40,210 nt of DNA from positions 1-40,210 of the forward strand of contig JAJXTL010000008.1 in assembly GCA_021783855.1 (NCBI GenBank), in the 5' to 3' direction. The notes under the pieces are model-generated. The model made no database searches. It was not told the DNA's origin and worked only from the letters and a program-made list of their open reading frames with translations. This DNA is from Pseudomonadota bacterium (GTDB lineage: Bacteria > Pseudomonadota > Gammaproteobacteria > Burkholderiales > Gallionellaceae). A program made the translations under genes and the position numbers. Shown here one piece after another: positions 1 to 7,435 of this stretch (its first letter is position 1; each line of letters starts with the position of its first letter).

Positions 1-8
1 AAAAGAAA

Positions 9-1355
9 ATGGCGACCTTGAATTCCGTGGCGCTTCAAAGACAGGCGGCTACTTTGCAAAATAAGCCGGAAATAGCAGTGGGCATAATGAGCGGATCCGG
101 CGGAATACAGATCGTACAGGTCGTCAAGCGCTACGGCCCGGTGGGCGGCATGGAACGCTATGTGTGGGAGTTAACCCGCGAACTCCAGAATATGGGACAC
201 GAGGTCACGGTTATTTGCGAGCGTTGCCATATGGATAAACCTGCCGGTATAAGCGTGGTCGAGTTGGGCGAGACGGCCAAGCGCCCGCGCTGGTTATCGC
301 AAGTGCGTTTCAGCAGGCGTGTTACGCGCTGGGTCCGTGAGCATCCCTGCAACGGTCATGGCGCAGATGCTACCCCTGACAATAAAATACTCCCTGCCCG
401 TTTCCCTCACCCAAACCCTGATGAAACAACTAGCCATTCGATTAAGCTGCCAAAAGACGGCAGCCAAGTCGATGGTTATCTCCCGAAGGGGAGAGCGCAG
501 CGAGGGGGGCGAAGCCGGACGAACGAACCGCTACGCGAGTTTCACGTTAACGATCGAGTCATTCACAGTCATGAGCGTCTGGGCGTACATGACGTTACCA
601 CTTTTCATGGGCCGCCTTTCGCCACGATTTATGAAAAAGGCTGGTGGCGTTTTATTTCGTTGAGGGTGTGGGTGCGCTTGTATCTTGAACGCCGGGAACT
701 CGAAACCGCCAGAGTCATCGTGCCCAATTCGTCTTTTATCAGCCGACAGCTTGCCCATTATTATCCGGAAATGACAGAAAAGATTTCCGCGCCTGTTATT
801 CCCGGCGTACTTCCGATGCGTCCGCGGGAACCTCGCGCTGTTGCCGCTGATGGCGGGGTGGTGGGGTTTGTCGGGTGGGAATGGCAGCGCAAGGGCTTGC
901 CACAGGCAATGGAGATCGTGGCTGCGTTGCGCAGCGCCCGTCCCAATCTTGAGCTATGGGTGGTGGGCCCCGATCCGTCCGAACTGAAACCTTTATTCGC
1001 CGGCTGGGCAGGCGGTTACCGTTTGCTGGGCTGGCGCGAAGATAACGCATATCTCAATGAATTGGATGTTTTGCTTCATCCGGCCCGTGCCGAGCCGTAT
1101 GGCATGGTGATTTCCGAGGCGATGGCAGCCCGTGTGCCGGTTGTCATCTCGGATGTATGCGGCGCAGCGACGCATGTCTTGCCGGATGCCGGCTCTGTGT
1201 TGTCGCTATCTGCACCCGTTGCAGCATGGGCTCGTGCCGTTGAACAACAGTTAACCCGCATGGAGCCCGTGCCACAATATGACCGGAGCTGGGCTACTGT
1301 GGCGCATGAGTACGAGCGCATTTACCGTGAAATTCTCGAAGACAAGTTGAAATGA
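9..1355 (+). CDS. Family-4 glycosyltransferase (GT-B) carrying an in-frame repeat insertion
   Basis: Probable cytoplasmic glycosyltransferase of LPS core or surface-polysaccharide assembly. The N-terminal half opens with a Rossmann strand and a glycine-rich loop (IVQVVKRYGPVGGMERYVWE), and the C-terminal half has the GT4 nucleotide-sugar motif E-x7-E (E362 to E370 in AEPYGMVISEAMA). The 448-aa product is longer than a usual 370-390-aa enzyme because residues 116-181 are encoded by a repeat element (see 351-552); without it the protein is 382 aa and reads REHPCN-DRVIHSHE, a sensible continuation. The start is uncertain: ATG at 9 lies at the window edge, and ATG at 87 (MSGSGG) would fit the family start better; neither has a clear ribosome site in view. 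It overlaps the next gene by ATGA. The sugar and acceptor cannot be told. Activity with the 66-residue insert is unproven. Confidence 0.85.
   Translation: MATLNSVALQRQAATLQNKPEIAVGIMSGSGGIQIVQVVKRYGPVGGMERYVWELTRELQNMGHEVTVICERCHMDKPAGISVVELGETAKRPRWLSQVRFSRRVTRWVREHPCNGHGADATPDNKILPARFPHPNPDETTSHSIKLPKDGSQVDGYLPKGRAQRGGRSRTNEPLREFHVNDRVIHSHERLGVHDVTTFHGPPFATIYEKGWWRFISLRVWVRLYLERRELETARVIVPNSSFISRQLAHYYPEMTEKISAPVIPGVLPMRPREPRAVAADGGVVGFVGWEWQRKGLPQAMEIVAALRSARPNLELWVVGPDPSELKPLFAGWAGGYRLLGWREDNAYLNELDVLLHPARAEPYGMVISEAMAARVPVVISDVCGAATHVLPDAGSVLSLSAPVAAWARAVEQQLTRMEPVPQYDRSWATVAHEYERIYREILEDKLK
351..552 (+). repeat. Structured repeat, copy A, inserted in frame in a glycosyltransferase gene
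   Basis: Bounded by AACG at 351-354 and AACG at 549-552, which look like a 4-bp target duplication. The added length is 198 bp, exactly 66 codons, with no stop in the host frame. It aligns along its length with copies B and C: a start like GGTCATGGC, a TTCCCTCACCC stretch, the core ATGAAACAACTAGCC near 421, an inner hairpin GCTGCC/GGCAGC (446-464), and the end GCGAGTTTCACGTT. It lacks the middle block (GTTTCAGT and GCGGAGCATGCTCCGC palindromes) found in B and C. Confidence 0.85.
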
Positions 1356-2617
1356 TTAAAGTCAAATTGCATTATGCCATCCTGCTAGAAACAGGTGCCG
1401 CGTTCCTGATATTGATATACCCAAGTCTGATGTTTGCCGTTAAAGGCGGCATGAACGGCGTTTTCCTGCTTTTGTTGCTGCTGTCTCTGGGCGTATGGGC
1501 ATACCGTCCGGGCGAGATGCAGCCGATTGGGTGGAACAGAAAGATGACTTTCTACCTGTTGGCCATGGCCTCGATGCCGATCGCCATTTTCATGAGTCAA
1601 AGCTACCACCATCACTACAGCGGACATCCCTATGATGCGGCTTCCCGTTATTTACTGGCTGTGCCAATTTTCATGATGTTGCGGCGTGTGCGCTTCGGTG
1701 CCGTCGCCACGGTGCAGTATGGCTTCCCCCTGGCTGCGATTGCCGGCTGCCTGATGCTCAAGCCGATTGCCGACGGGCGATACGGTATTGCCACGCTGGA
1801 TCTGATTCATTTTGGAGATTTTGAGTTGGTCTTGGGTGTGTTGTCGGTCTTAAGCATCAACTGGACGGGACGTGATGCGCTGTTGCTGCGCAGCCTGAAG
1901 ATTATCGGATTTCTGGCAGGAATCTACGCCTCAATTATCTCAGGCTCGCGAGGAGGCTGGATTTCCTTGCCAGTATTCCTGGCCATATTTATCTATTTCA
2001 GATTCGGTAAAATCCACCTTAAAGCGCTGATAGCCGCTTCGCTCATGCTTATAGTGGCAGTGTTTCTTGCCTATACCTTCAGCCGGGAAATTCACCATCG
2101 GTTTGAAGACGTGGTCAACGACCTGTCAGCTTTCCAGCATGGCAACCCGGATACGTCTACGGGAGTCCGTTTGCAGCTCTTCACAGCGGCAGCGGAGATC
2201 TTTGTGCAGAATCCGGTCTTCGGTGTCGGGCCGGAGGGATTTGCTCACGAGATGGGTCCCATGCAAAAAACCGGAAAAATTACCGCCATGGCCGCGGAGC
2301 TGGGCAAGGGGGAAGTTCACAACGAACTGCTGTCCAAAGCCGCCGGAATGGGAGTGATTGGTTTAATTGCCATGCTGTCGATATACCTTGTGCCCTCCGG
2401 AATTTTTTATCTGTCGATGCGCTCGGATACTGCCCGGGTAAGACAGGCCGGGATGCTTGGACTGGTCTTTGTCAGCGGCTTCATGATATTCGGTTTGACA
2501 GCCGAGACGCTCAATCTGACCATGGCGACAGCCTTTTTCAGCTTAACGGTAGCCGTCCTGCTGGCCGCCTGTTTGAATATTCACCACGGCGGGCAGGCCT
2601 CGCCAGATAACCCATAG
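1352..2617 (+). CDS. O-antigen ligase / Wzy-like membrane protein
   Basis: Predicted inner-membrane protein of 421 aa with about ten or more hydrophobic segments, fitting the O-antigen ligase/polymerase (Wzy_C, WaaL-like) family, which transfers or polymerises lipid-linked glycans on the periplasmic face. Family hallmarks visible are the S-G-S-R-G-G-W motif near residue 200 ahead of a membrane helix, the large periplasmic loop containing FGVGPEGFAHE, and the VHNELL motif followed by a hydrophobic helix. The start overlaps the upstream glycosyltransferase stop (ATGA), so the two are probably translationally coupled, and a family-2 glycosyltransferase follows 7 nt downstream. Ligase and polymerase cannot be told apart from sequence alone; no other polymerase, flippase or chain-length regulator is in the window. 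Confidence 0.85.
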   Translation: MIKVKLHYAILLETGAAFLILIYPSLMFAVKGGMNGVFLLLLLLSLGVWAYRPGEMQPIGWNRKMTFYLLAMASMPIAIFMSQSYHHHYSGHPYDAASRYLLAVPIFMMLRRVRFGAVATVQYGFPLAAIAGCLMLKPIADGRYGIATLDLIHFGDFELVLGVLSVLSINWTGRDALLLRSLKIIGFLAGIYASIISGSRGGWISLPVFLAIFIYFRFGKIHLKALIAASLMLIVAVFLAYTFSREIHHRFEDVVNDLSAFQHGNPDTSTGVRLQLFTAAAEIFVQNPVFGVGPEGFAHEMGPMQKTGKITAMAAELGKGEVHNELLSKAAGMGVIGLIAMLSIYLVPSGIFYLSMRSDTARVRQAGMLGLVFVSGFMIFGLTAETLNLTMATAFFSLTVAVLLAACLNIHHGGQASPDNP

Positions 2618-2624
2618 GTTTATT

Positions 2625-3542
2625 ATGTTCAGCATACTCATTCCCACCTGGAACAATCTCGACTATTTAAAATTATGCGTTGAAAGCATACAGAAATACT
2701 CAAGCGGGCCCCATGAAATTATCATTCATGTGAATGACGGCTCCGACGGGACGCTGGACTGGGTCAGGCTGCAAGGCTTGAAATACAGTCATACCGAAAA
2801 AAATGTCGGCATTTGTCTGTCGGTCAATAACCTGGCCGCCAAAGCCAGTCATGACTGGGTGCTGTATATGAACGACGATATGGTTGCCTGCCCCGGTTGG
2901 GATACGGCGTTTTCCGATGCCATCAAGGCAACGAATACGGATCTTGCAATGTATTTCGGCACCTTGATTGAACCCAGAAAATCGCAAAGCCCGCTTATCA
3001 TCAATCAGGATTACGGCACGAATCCGCAAGAATTCGATGAGGCCGCATTGCTTGCAAACTATATGAACGAAGCGCGCGGCGACATGGAAGGCGCGGCGTT
3101 GCAGCCTACCCTCGTGCATCGCAAGTGGTGGACGGTAGTAGGTGGCTACAGTATCGAATTCAGTCCCGGCATGAGCACCGACGACGATCTGCTGATGAAA
3201 TTCTGGGTGGCCGGATGCAGAAATTTTCGCGTAGTCGGCAACAGCCGTTTCTATCATTTCGGATTCAAGAGTACCGGTCGGGTAAAGCACAATCTGGGCG
3301 GACGAATATTTGCGACAAAATGGGGAATTACTCAGAAGGAATTTTTCAATAACTATCTGGCGACATTAAGAAACCGGCCTGCTGCCGGTAATATGCAAGC
3401 GGCGACCGCGAGTGACTTTCCGCGCGCCACCCGCCTTGGCAAGTTACGGCGAGTGGGTTACGGCATGTTTTGTGATTATCCGCTGGAAGACATCGAAGGC
3501 TGGGACCCGATGCCCGCCGTGGGCAAGTGGGTTGAGAGTTAA
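2625..3542 (+). CDS. Family-2 glycosyltransferase (GT-A)
   Basis: 305-aa cytoplasmic glycosyltransferase. The N-terminus FSILIPTWNNLDYLKLCVESI is the classical GT2 opening; VNDGSDGT (about 37-43) binds the nucleotide, and MNDDM (residues 82-86) is the DxD-like metal/sugar-phosphate motif. EFSPGMSTDDDLLMKFW near 186-203 is consistent with the acceptor/catalytic region. The C-terminal 60 residues are less typical. It is the last gene of a three-gene + strand cluster with the GT4 and ligase-like genes and faces the next gene convergently. Likely role: adding a sugar to LPS core or O-antigen. Donor and acceptor are unknown. Confidence 0.87.
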   Translation: MFSILIPTWNNLDYLKLCVESIQKYSSGPHEIIIHVNDGSDGTLDWVRLQGLKYSHTEKNVGICLSVNNLAAKASHDWVLYMNDDMVACPGWDTAFSDAIKATNTDLAMYFGTLIEPRKSQSPLIINQDYGTNPQEFDEAALLANYMNEARGDMEGAALQPTLVHRKWWTVVGGYSIEFSPGMSTDDDLLMKFWVAGCRNFRVVGNSRFYHFGFKSTGRVKHNLGGRIFATKWGITQKEFFNNYLATLRNRPAAGNMQAATASDFPRATRLGKLRRVGYGMFCDYPLEDIEGWDPMPAVGKWVES

Positions 3543-3652
3543 CGCCTCGACTTTTGATTCAAGCAGTTTTTTCACTTTGAACGGTAATAATAAATGGCCC
3601 ACATAGAACAACTGACTGATTTTAGCTAAGCGATCGAATTTACAAGGTGCCG

Positions 3653-4660
3653 CTATTTGTCTTGTGGCTCCTGTTGCATTTCCTGATAGATCGCGCGGCC
3701 CATTATTAAATAAGTTGAAGTCGAAAAATGCTGGTTGTTGGCGGGATAAACATCTATCGTTTTTGCTTCGATGGCCTGGCGTACGACCTTGAGCAAATTT
3801 ACCGAGTGCACGCGCGAGCCGGCTTCGTCCCAGAAGTGTTTTTCGGGATGCAGGTAGGCGGTCGTCTTGTTCGGAACAACCACCCACAGCGTGTTAAATC
3901 CTGCCATGCGTTTATCAAGTATCTGCATGTCGTTCACCACGTTTTGACTCAGATCCGCCAGGTTGTCGCTGGCCAGGAAAAGCGCATCGGCACAGCGGGC
4001 GTGACTGAACAATTGACAACCACCGGCAACTCTCGCCACGATGCTGCCGCGCCCGGTGTCCCAGCTTTTGAAATCGGGCTGCGCGCTTAGGCGCTCATAT
4101 CTGGACTGGTTAAGCCTGGTCTGCAACCCTATCGATATTTTTCCTGAATAATCGGGTTTGTTGCGGTCAATCACGGTGGGCGGCGGGCCTTTCGGCTTGT
4201 CGGCCTCGACGCTGTGATGGAAATCCATTTTTTTGCAGCGGACATACTGGGCGAGTCCCGCCGCGACATTGCGTTCGACGGCTTCGAGCACGATATATTT
4301 TCCCTTGAAGCCTTTGCTGTTTAACCAGGGTGTAAAGTCCTCGCAGATGCCGCGTACATTGGCCCAGTGTTCGGTGTGTACGCGCAGTCCATGACGCACC
4401 AGTTCCGTCTGCCAGATTCTTCCGTCGGAGAAGCTGTCGCCAATGACCAGTACATCGGCGTCCTGCCAGCCGGCTTGCCGGATAAGCGCGGGGTCAACAG
4501 CAGGTTGTGGCATGGTCCAGCCGAACAGGGTTTCGGGCAGCAGGCCGATACGCGTCTGGTCGCCCTCGAAGCCCGCCAGAGGCAGAAAATACAGGCCGAC
4601 CATGGCATACAGGCCTAAAGCCGTGAAGACGATGATGGAAAAAGTTCTGGCGTATTTCAT
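3653..4660 (-). CDS. AlgX/AlgJ-like SGNH-fold protein, paralogue 1
   Basis: 335-aa protein with an N-terminal membrane anchor or signal (hydrophobic residues 8-28) and a periplasmic SGNH-hydrolase-like domain. The block I nucleophile motif is VIGDSFSDG (D75, S76). A late block resembling the catalytic Asp/His region is DVYPANNQHFSTSTY near 305-319. Proteins of this type (AlgX, AlgJ, PatB group) work with an MBOAT protein to O-acetylate exported polysaccharide; the MBOAT gene lies just upstream in the same direction. The ATG overlaps the stop of the preceding paralogue (ATGA, 4657-4660). The two are about the same length and similar along the whole length (LFGWT near 46-49, WQ-AD-L-IGDSFS, WVVVPNK-TAYL-PEKHFWD), so this is a tandem duplication. 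The acetyl acceptor is unknown. Confidence 0.75.
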   Translation of the reverse strand: MKYARTFSIIVFTALGLYAMVGLYFLPLAGFEGDQTRIGLLPETLFGWTMPQPAVDPALIRQAGWQDADVLVIGDSFSDGRIWQTELVRHGLRVHTEHWANVRGICEDFTPWLNSKGFKGKYIVLEAVERNVAAGLAQYVRCKKMDFHHSVEADKPKGPPPTVIDRNKPDYSGKISIGLQTRLNQSRYERLSAQPDFKSWDTGRGSIVARVAGGCQLFSHARCADALFLASDNLADLSQNVVNDMQILDKRMAGFNTLWVVVPNKTTAYLHPEKHFWDEAGSRVHSVNLLKVVRQAIEAKTIDVYPANNQHFSTSTYLIMGRAIYQEMQQEPQDK

Positions 4661-5640
4661 TGCAGGCTACGGTATATCGCATCACCCAGTATCAAATACC
4701 CGGTGGTGGACAGATGGGTTTCATTGGCGGGATAGAGGTCTATGGTTTTCTCAGTTATCTGCCGGCGCAACACCTTCAATACATTGGGCGTGCGAAAGCG
4801 TTGTTCCGCCTTGTCCCAGAAGTGTTTTTCAGGATACAGATAGGCGGTAGATTTATTGGGCACAACCACCCATACCGTTCTGAGGCCTTTTAATCGTTCA
4901 TTGATTACCTGCATTTTGTCGAGCGTAGCTTCATTAAAATCTTCCACCTGATCATCCGCAAGAAACAACGCATCGTTGCAACTCGGATGGCTGAACAGTT
5001 CGCATCCGCGCTTCACCCGATTCATGCGCACGTTATTGCTCATGCTCCAGCTGACAAAGTTCGGCCTGGAGCTTAGCTGCTGATATTTGAGATCGTTTAA
5101 TTCGGTCTGTATGCCCACCGACAGCTTTCCGGAAAAATCCGTTTCAGGCAGAAGCATCCTTAGGGGCGGAGGTGAAACAGGAGGATAGCGCATGGGGTGA
5201 TAAAAGGTTTGTTTGCAGCTTAAGGAACGATCCAGTGTATCCTGAAAATTATGTTCGACAACCTCGACCACGACATAGCGCCCCTTGAAACCCTTGCCGT
5301 GCAACCATTCCGGAAAGTCCTCGCAGATGTTGCGCATGGCCTCCCAGGTTTCGGTGTGCACCTTCACCCCCCGTTGAACCAGCGCACTTTGCCAGAGATG
5401 CGGCATGGAAAAACTGTCGCCGATAGCCAGCATATCGGCCTCCTGCCATGAGGCGTTGACCAGATATACGGGATTAATGGCAGGTTGTTCCCGTGTCCAG
5501 CCGAATAGCGATTCCGATATTTTCCCCATCCGCGTCAGCGGGCCTGTAAAACTCGCCAGCGGGAGAAAATAGAATCCGACAGCGCCGTAGAGCGCGATGA
5601 GCGCAAACACGAGGACAGAGAAAAATTTCGCGTGTTTCAT
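4657..5640 (-). CDS. AlgX/AlgJ-like SGNH-fold protein, paralogue 2
   Basis: 327-aa paralogue of the next gene downstream: hydrophobic anchor at residues 7-29, nucleophile block AIGDSFSMP (D75, S76), and late block DLYPANETHLSTTGY. Probably a periplasmic acetyl-transferring partner of the MBOAT protein encoded upstream on the same strand. I chose ATG at 5640 (MKHAKFFSV) because it aligns with the paralogue's start MKYARTFSI; a longer reading from 5706 would translate repeat B. The sequence directly upstream of this ATG is the end of repeat B and shows no Shine-Dalgarno, so the native leader was probably displaced. Two SGNH partners for one MBOAT may mean different acceptors or sequential transfer; that is inference. 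Confidence 0.75.
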   Translation of the reverse strand: MKHAKFFSVLVFALIALYGAVGFYFLPLASFTGPLTRMGKISESLFGWTREQPAINPVYLVNASWQEADMLAIGDSFSMPHLWQSALVQRGVKVHTETWEAMRNICEDFPEWLHGKGFKGRYVVVEVVEHNFQDTLDRSLSCKQTFYHPMRYPPVSPPPLRMLLPETDFSGKLSVGIQTELNDLKYQQLSSRPNFVSWSMSNNVRMNRVKRGCELFSHPSCNDALFLADDQVEDFNEATLDKMQVINERLKGLRTVWVVVPNKSTAYLYPEKHFWDKAEQRFRTPNVLKVLRRQITEKTIDLYPANETHLSTTGYLILGDAIYRSLQ

Positions 5641-5646
5641 GGCAAT

Positions 5647-5900
5647 AACGTGAAGCTCGCGTAGCGACGAACCGTACCCCTCGCCCTCTGGGAGATATCC
5701 AGCCACTTAGCAACCGTTTTGTGGTTGCCAAGTGGAATGGCTAGTTGTTTTATCAGGGGGAACGGGGGGTGAGTAAGGGGTTTCGCGGAGCATGCTCCGC
5801 GCCTTGTGAACAGTTTCAGTTCCACTGAAACGCGCCCTGCAAGGGAGGGAACGATCATGGCGAGTTTCATTATCAAGTGTGGCTTTCTTGCCATGATCGT
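5647..5900 (-). repeat. Structured repeat, copy B, fills the gap between MBOAT and AlgX-like genes
   Basis: About 254 bp, nearly identical to copy C apart from the central hairpin arms. Read on the - strand it has: GATCATGGC pairing with GCCATGATC (first about 45 nt); GTTTCAGT/ACTGAAAC; the palindrome GCGGAGCATGCTCCGC; the core 5694-5754 with hairpin GCAACC/GGTTGC; and the end GCGAGCTTCACGTT. It starts at the stop codon of the MBOAT gene and ends 6 nt before the next ATG, so it forms nearly the whole intergenic spacer. The short reading frames inside it match in copies B and C and are probably spurious. Confidence 0.88.
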
Positions 5901-7402
5901 CAGAACCTGAAATAGAGAAACGGGCTGTAGCTGCCGAACTGATCTATGGCGAGAGCCAGCAGGCATACCACGATCACCGCCTGCGCCAGCGCCAGAATAA
6001 AATTGCCCTTGATGAACCTGAGGCGAGCGGAATTCGGCAGCAGCCAGACCCAGGCCAGCGAGTAGAACAACAATTTGATCAGGTCTCGGCCTGACAGGTC
6101 GGTCGTCAGCAGCAGTTGTCCGTGCAATACCGCATCGAGCGCAATGGGACGTGCATTGATGCCGAACATCGCTTCCAGCATGACTTTTGCCTGAACAATG
6201 TCATTCGATCTGAACACCACCCATGCTGCGACGACTGCGGTGAAGGTAAGCGTGCCGCCTGCCAGCACGCCCATCCAACCGGGAACTTGTCTCAGAAAAC
6301 GTTCGGCAATCATTTCACGCCACAGGTGATTGATGGTGAGGTATGCGCCATGCAATGCACCCCAGACAACGAAGGTCCAGCCTGCACCGTGCCACAGGCC
6401 GCCCAGCAGCATGGTTGTCATCAGATTCACGTAGCGACGCATCTTTCCCTTGCGGTTGCCGCCCAGCGGAATGTACAGATAATCGCGCAGGAATCTTGAG
6501 AGAGTCATGTGCCAGCGACGCCAGAAATCGATGATGCTGGTCGCCTTGTACGGTGAATCGAAGTTGACCGGCAGGCGAATATTGAACATCAGTGCGATGC
6601 CCAGTGCCATATCGGTATAGCCGGAGAAGTCGAAGTAGAGTTGCAGGGTATAGGCAAGCGCACCCGCCCAGGCTTCGTAAGCGGTCGGCAACATGCCGCT
6701 CTGTACGCCGTTGAATACTGCGTTTGCATAGGGCGCCAGTGCATCCGCCCCCAGGGTTTTTTTGCACAGCCCCAGGGTGAACAGCATCAGCCCGTTGGCG
6801 ACATGCTCCCAGTTTAAGCGGTAGCTGGAAGCACGTGCGAATTGCGGCATCATCTCCTTGTGATGCAGGATGGGACCTGCGATCAGGTGGGGAAAGTAGG
6901 TGACGAACAACACATAGTGAATAAAGTTGTATTCCTTAACCTTACCCTGATAGGTGTCCACCAGGAACGCAATCTGGGTAAAGGTGAAAAAGGAAATGCC
7001 CAACGGCAGGATGATTTCGCCGAGATTCCAGTGCGTGCCGGCCAAAAAGTCGACATTGCTTATAAAGAAATTGGCATACTTGTAATAGCCCAGCAGCAGC
7101 AGATTGGCGGCAATGGCGATAATCAGTAGTTGCTTTTTACTCGCTCCTGTACCACTTACTACTTTCCACTTACTACTTTCCGGTTCTTTAGTTTTCGCTA
7201 TCCACATCCCGAATGCATAATTGCACACGATGGAAAAGAGCAGCAGCCCGATATAGGCCGGATTCCAGTAACCGTAGAAAAACAGCGATGCCAGGGCCAG
7301 CCAGCCGGCGGCAAAGGCATGATTAACCCGCGCCAGCCAGAAAAAGCCGATCAAAACGATGGGCAGGTAAAAGAAAATGAAGCTGTATGAGTTGAATAGC
7401 AT
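5900..7402 (-). CDS. MBOAT-family membrane-bound O-acyltransferase (AlgI-like)
   Basis: 500-aa polytopic inner-membrane protein. It passes an acyl (usually acetyl) group across the membrane to a periplasmic SGNH partner that modifies polysaccharide. Family signs are FNSYSFIFFYLPIVL at the N-terminus, the segment DFWRRWHMTLSRFLRDYLYIPLGG near 290-314, and the catalytic histidine region GGLWHGAGWTFVVWGALHG near 336-354. The length is normal for AlgI-like proteins. Residues about 71-90 (TKEPESSKWKVVSGTGASKK), in a predicted cytoplasmic loop, include a translated tandem repeat (7154-7181), an unusual extension. It is followed by the two AlgX-like genes across repeat B, giving an O-acetylation module MBOAT-SGNH-SGNH. 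Confidence 0.9.
   Translation of the reverse strand: MLFNSYSFIFFYLPIVLIGFFWLARVNHAFAAGWLALASLFFYGYWNPAYIGLLLFSIVCNYAFGMWIAKTKEPESSKWKVVSGTGASKKQLLIIAIAANLLLLGYYKYANFFISNVDFLAGTHWNLGEIILPLGISFFTFTQIAFLVDTYQGKVKEYNFIHYVLFVTYFPHLIAGPILHHKEMMPQFARASSYRLNWEHVANGLMLFTLGLCKKTLGADALAPYANAVFNGVQSGMLPTAYEAWAGALAYTLQLYFDFSGYTDMALGIALMFNIRLPVNFDSPYKATSIIDFWRRWHMTLSRFLRDYLYIPLGGNRKGKMRRYVNLMTTMLLGGLWHGAGWTFVVWGALHGAYLTINHLWREMIAERFLRQVPGWMGVLAGGTLTFTAVVAAWVVFRSNDIVQAKVMLEAMFGINARPIALDAVLHGQLLLTTDLSGRDLIKLLFYSLAWVWLLPNSARLRFIKGNFILALAQAVIVVCLLALAIDQFGSYSPFLYFRF
7154..7181. repeat. Heptad tandem repeat inside the MBOAT gene
   Basis: Two direct copies of the 14-bp unit ACTTACTACTTTCC, itself two related heptads. 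The same AGTGGTA/ACTTACC heptad family occurs at 24089-24223 and 39309-39336. Here it is translated as part of a cytoplasmic loop, and the host frame stays open. Confidence 0.85.
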
Positions 7403-7435
7403 GTTACGGTCTGGAAGGTGGATGCGAAGCGTGCT

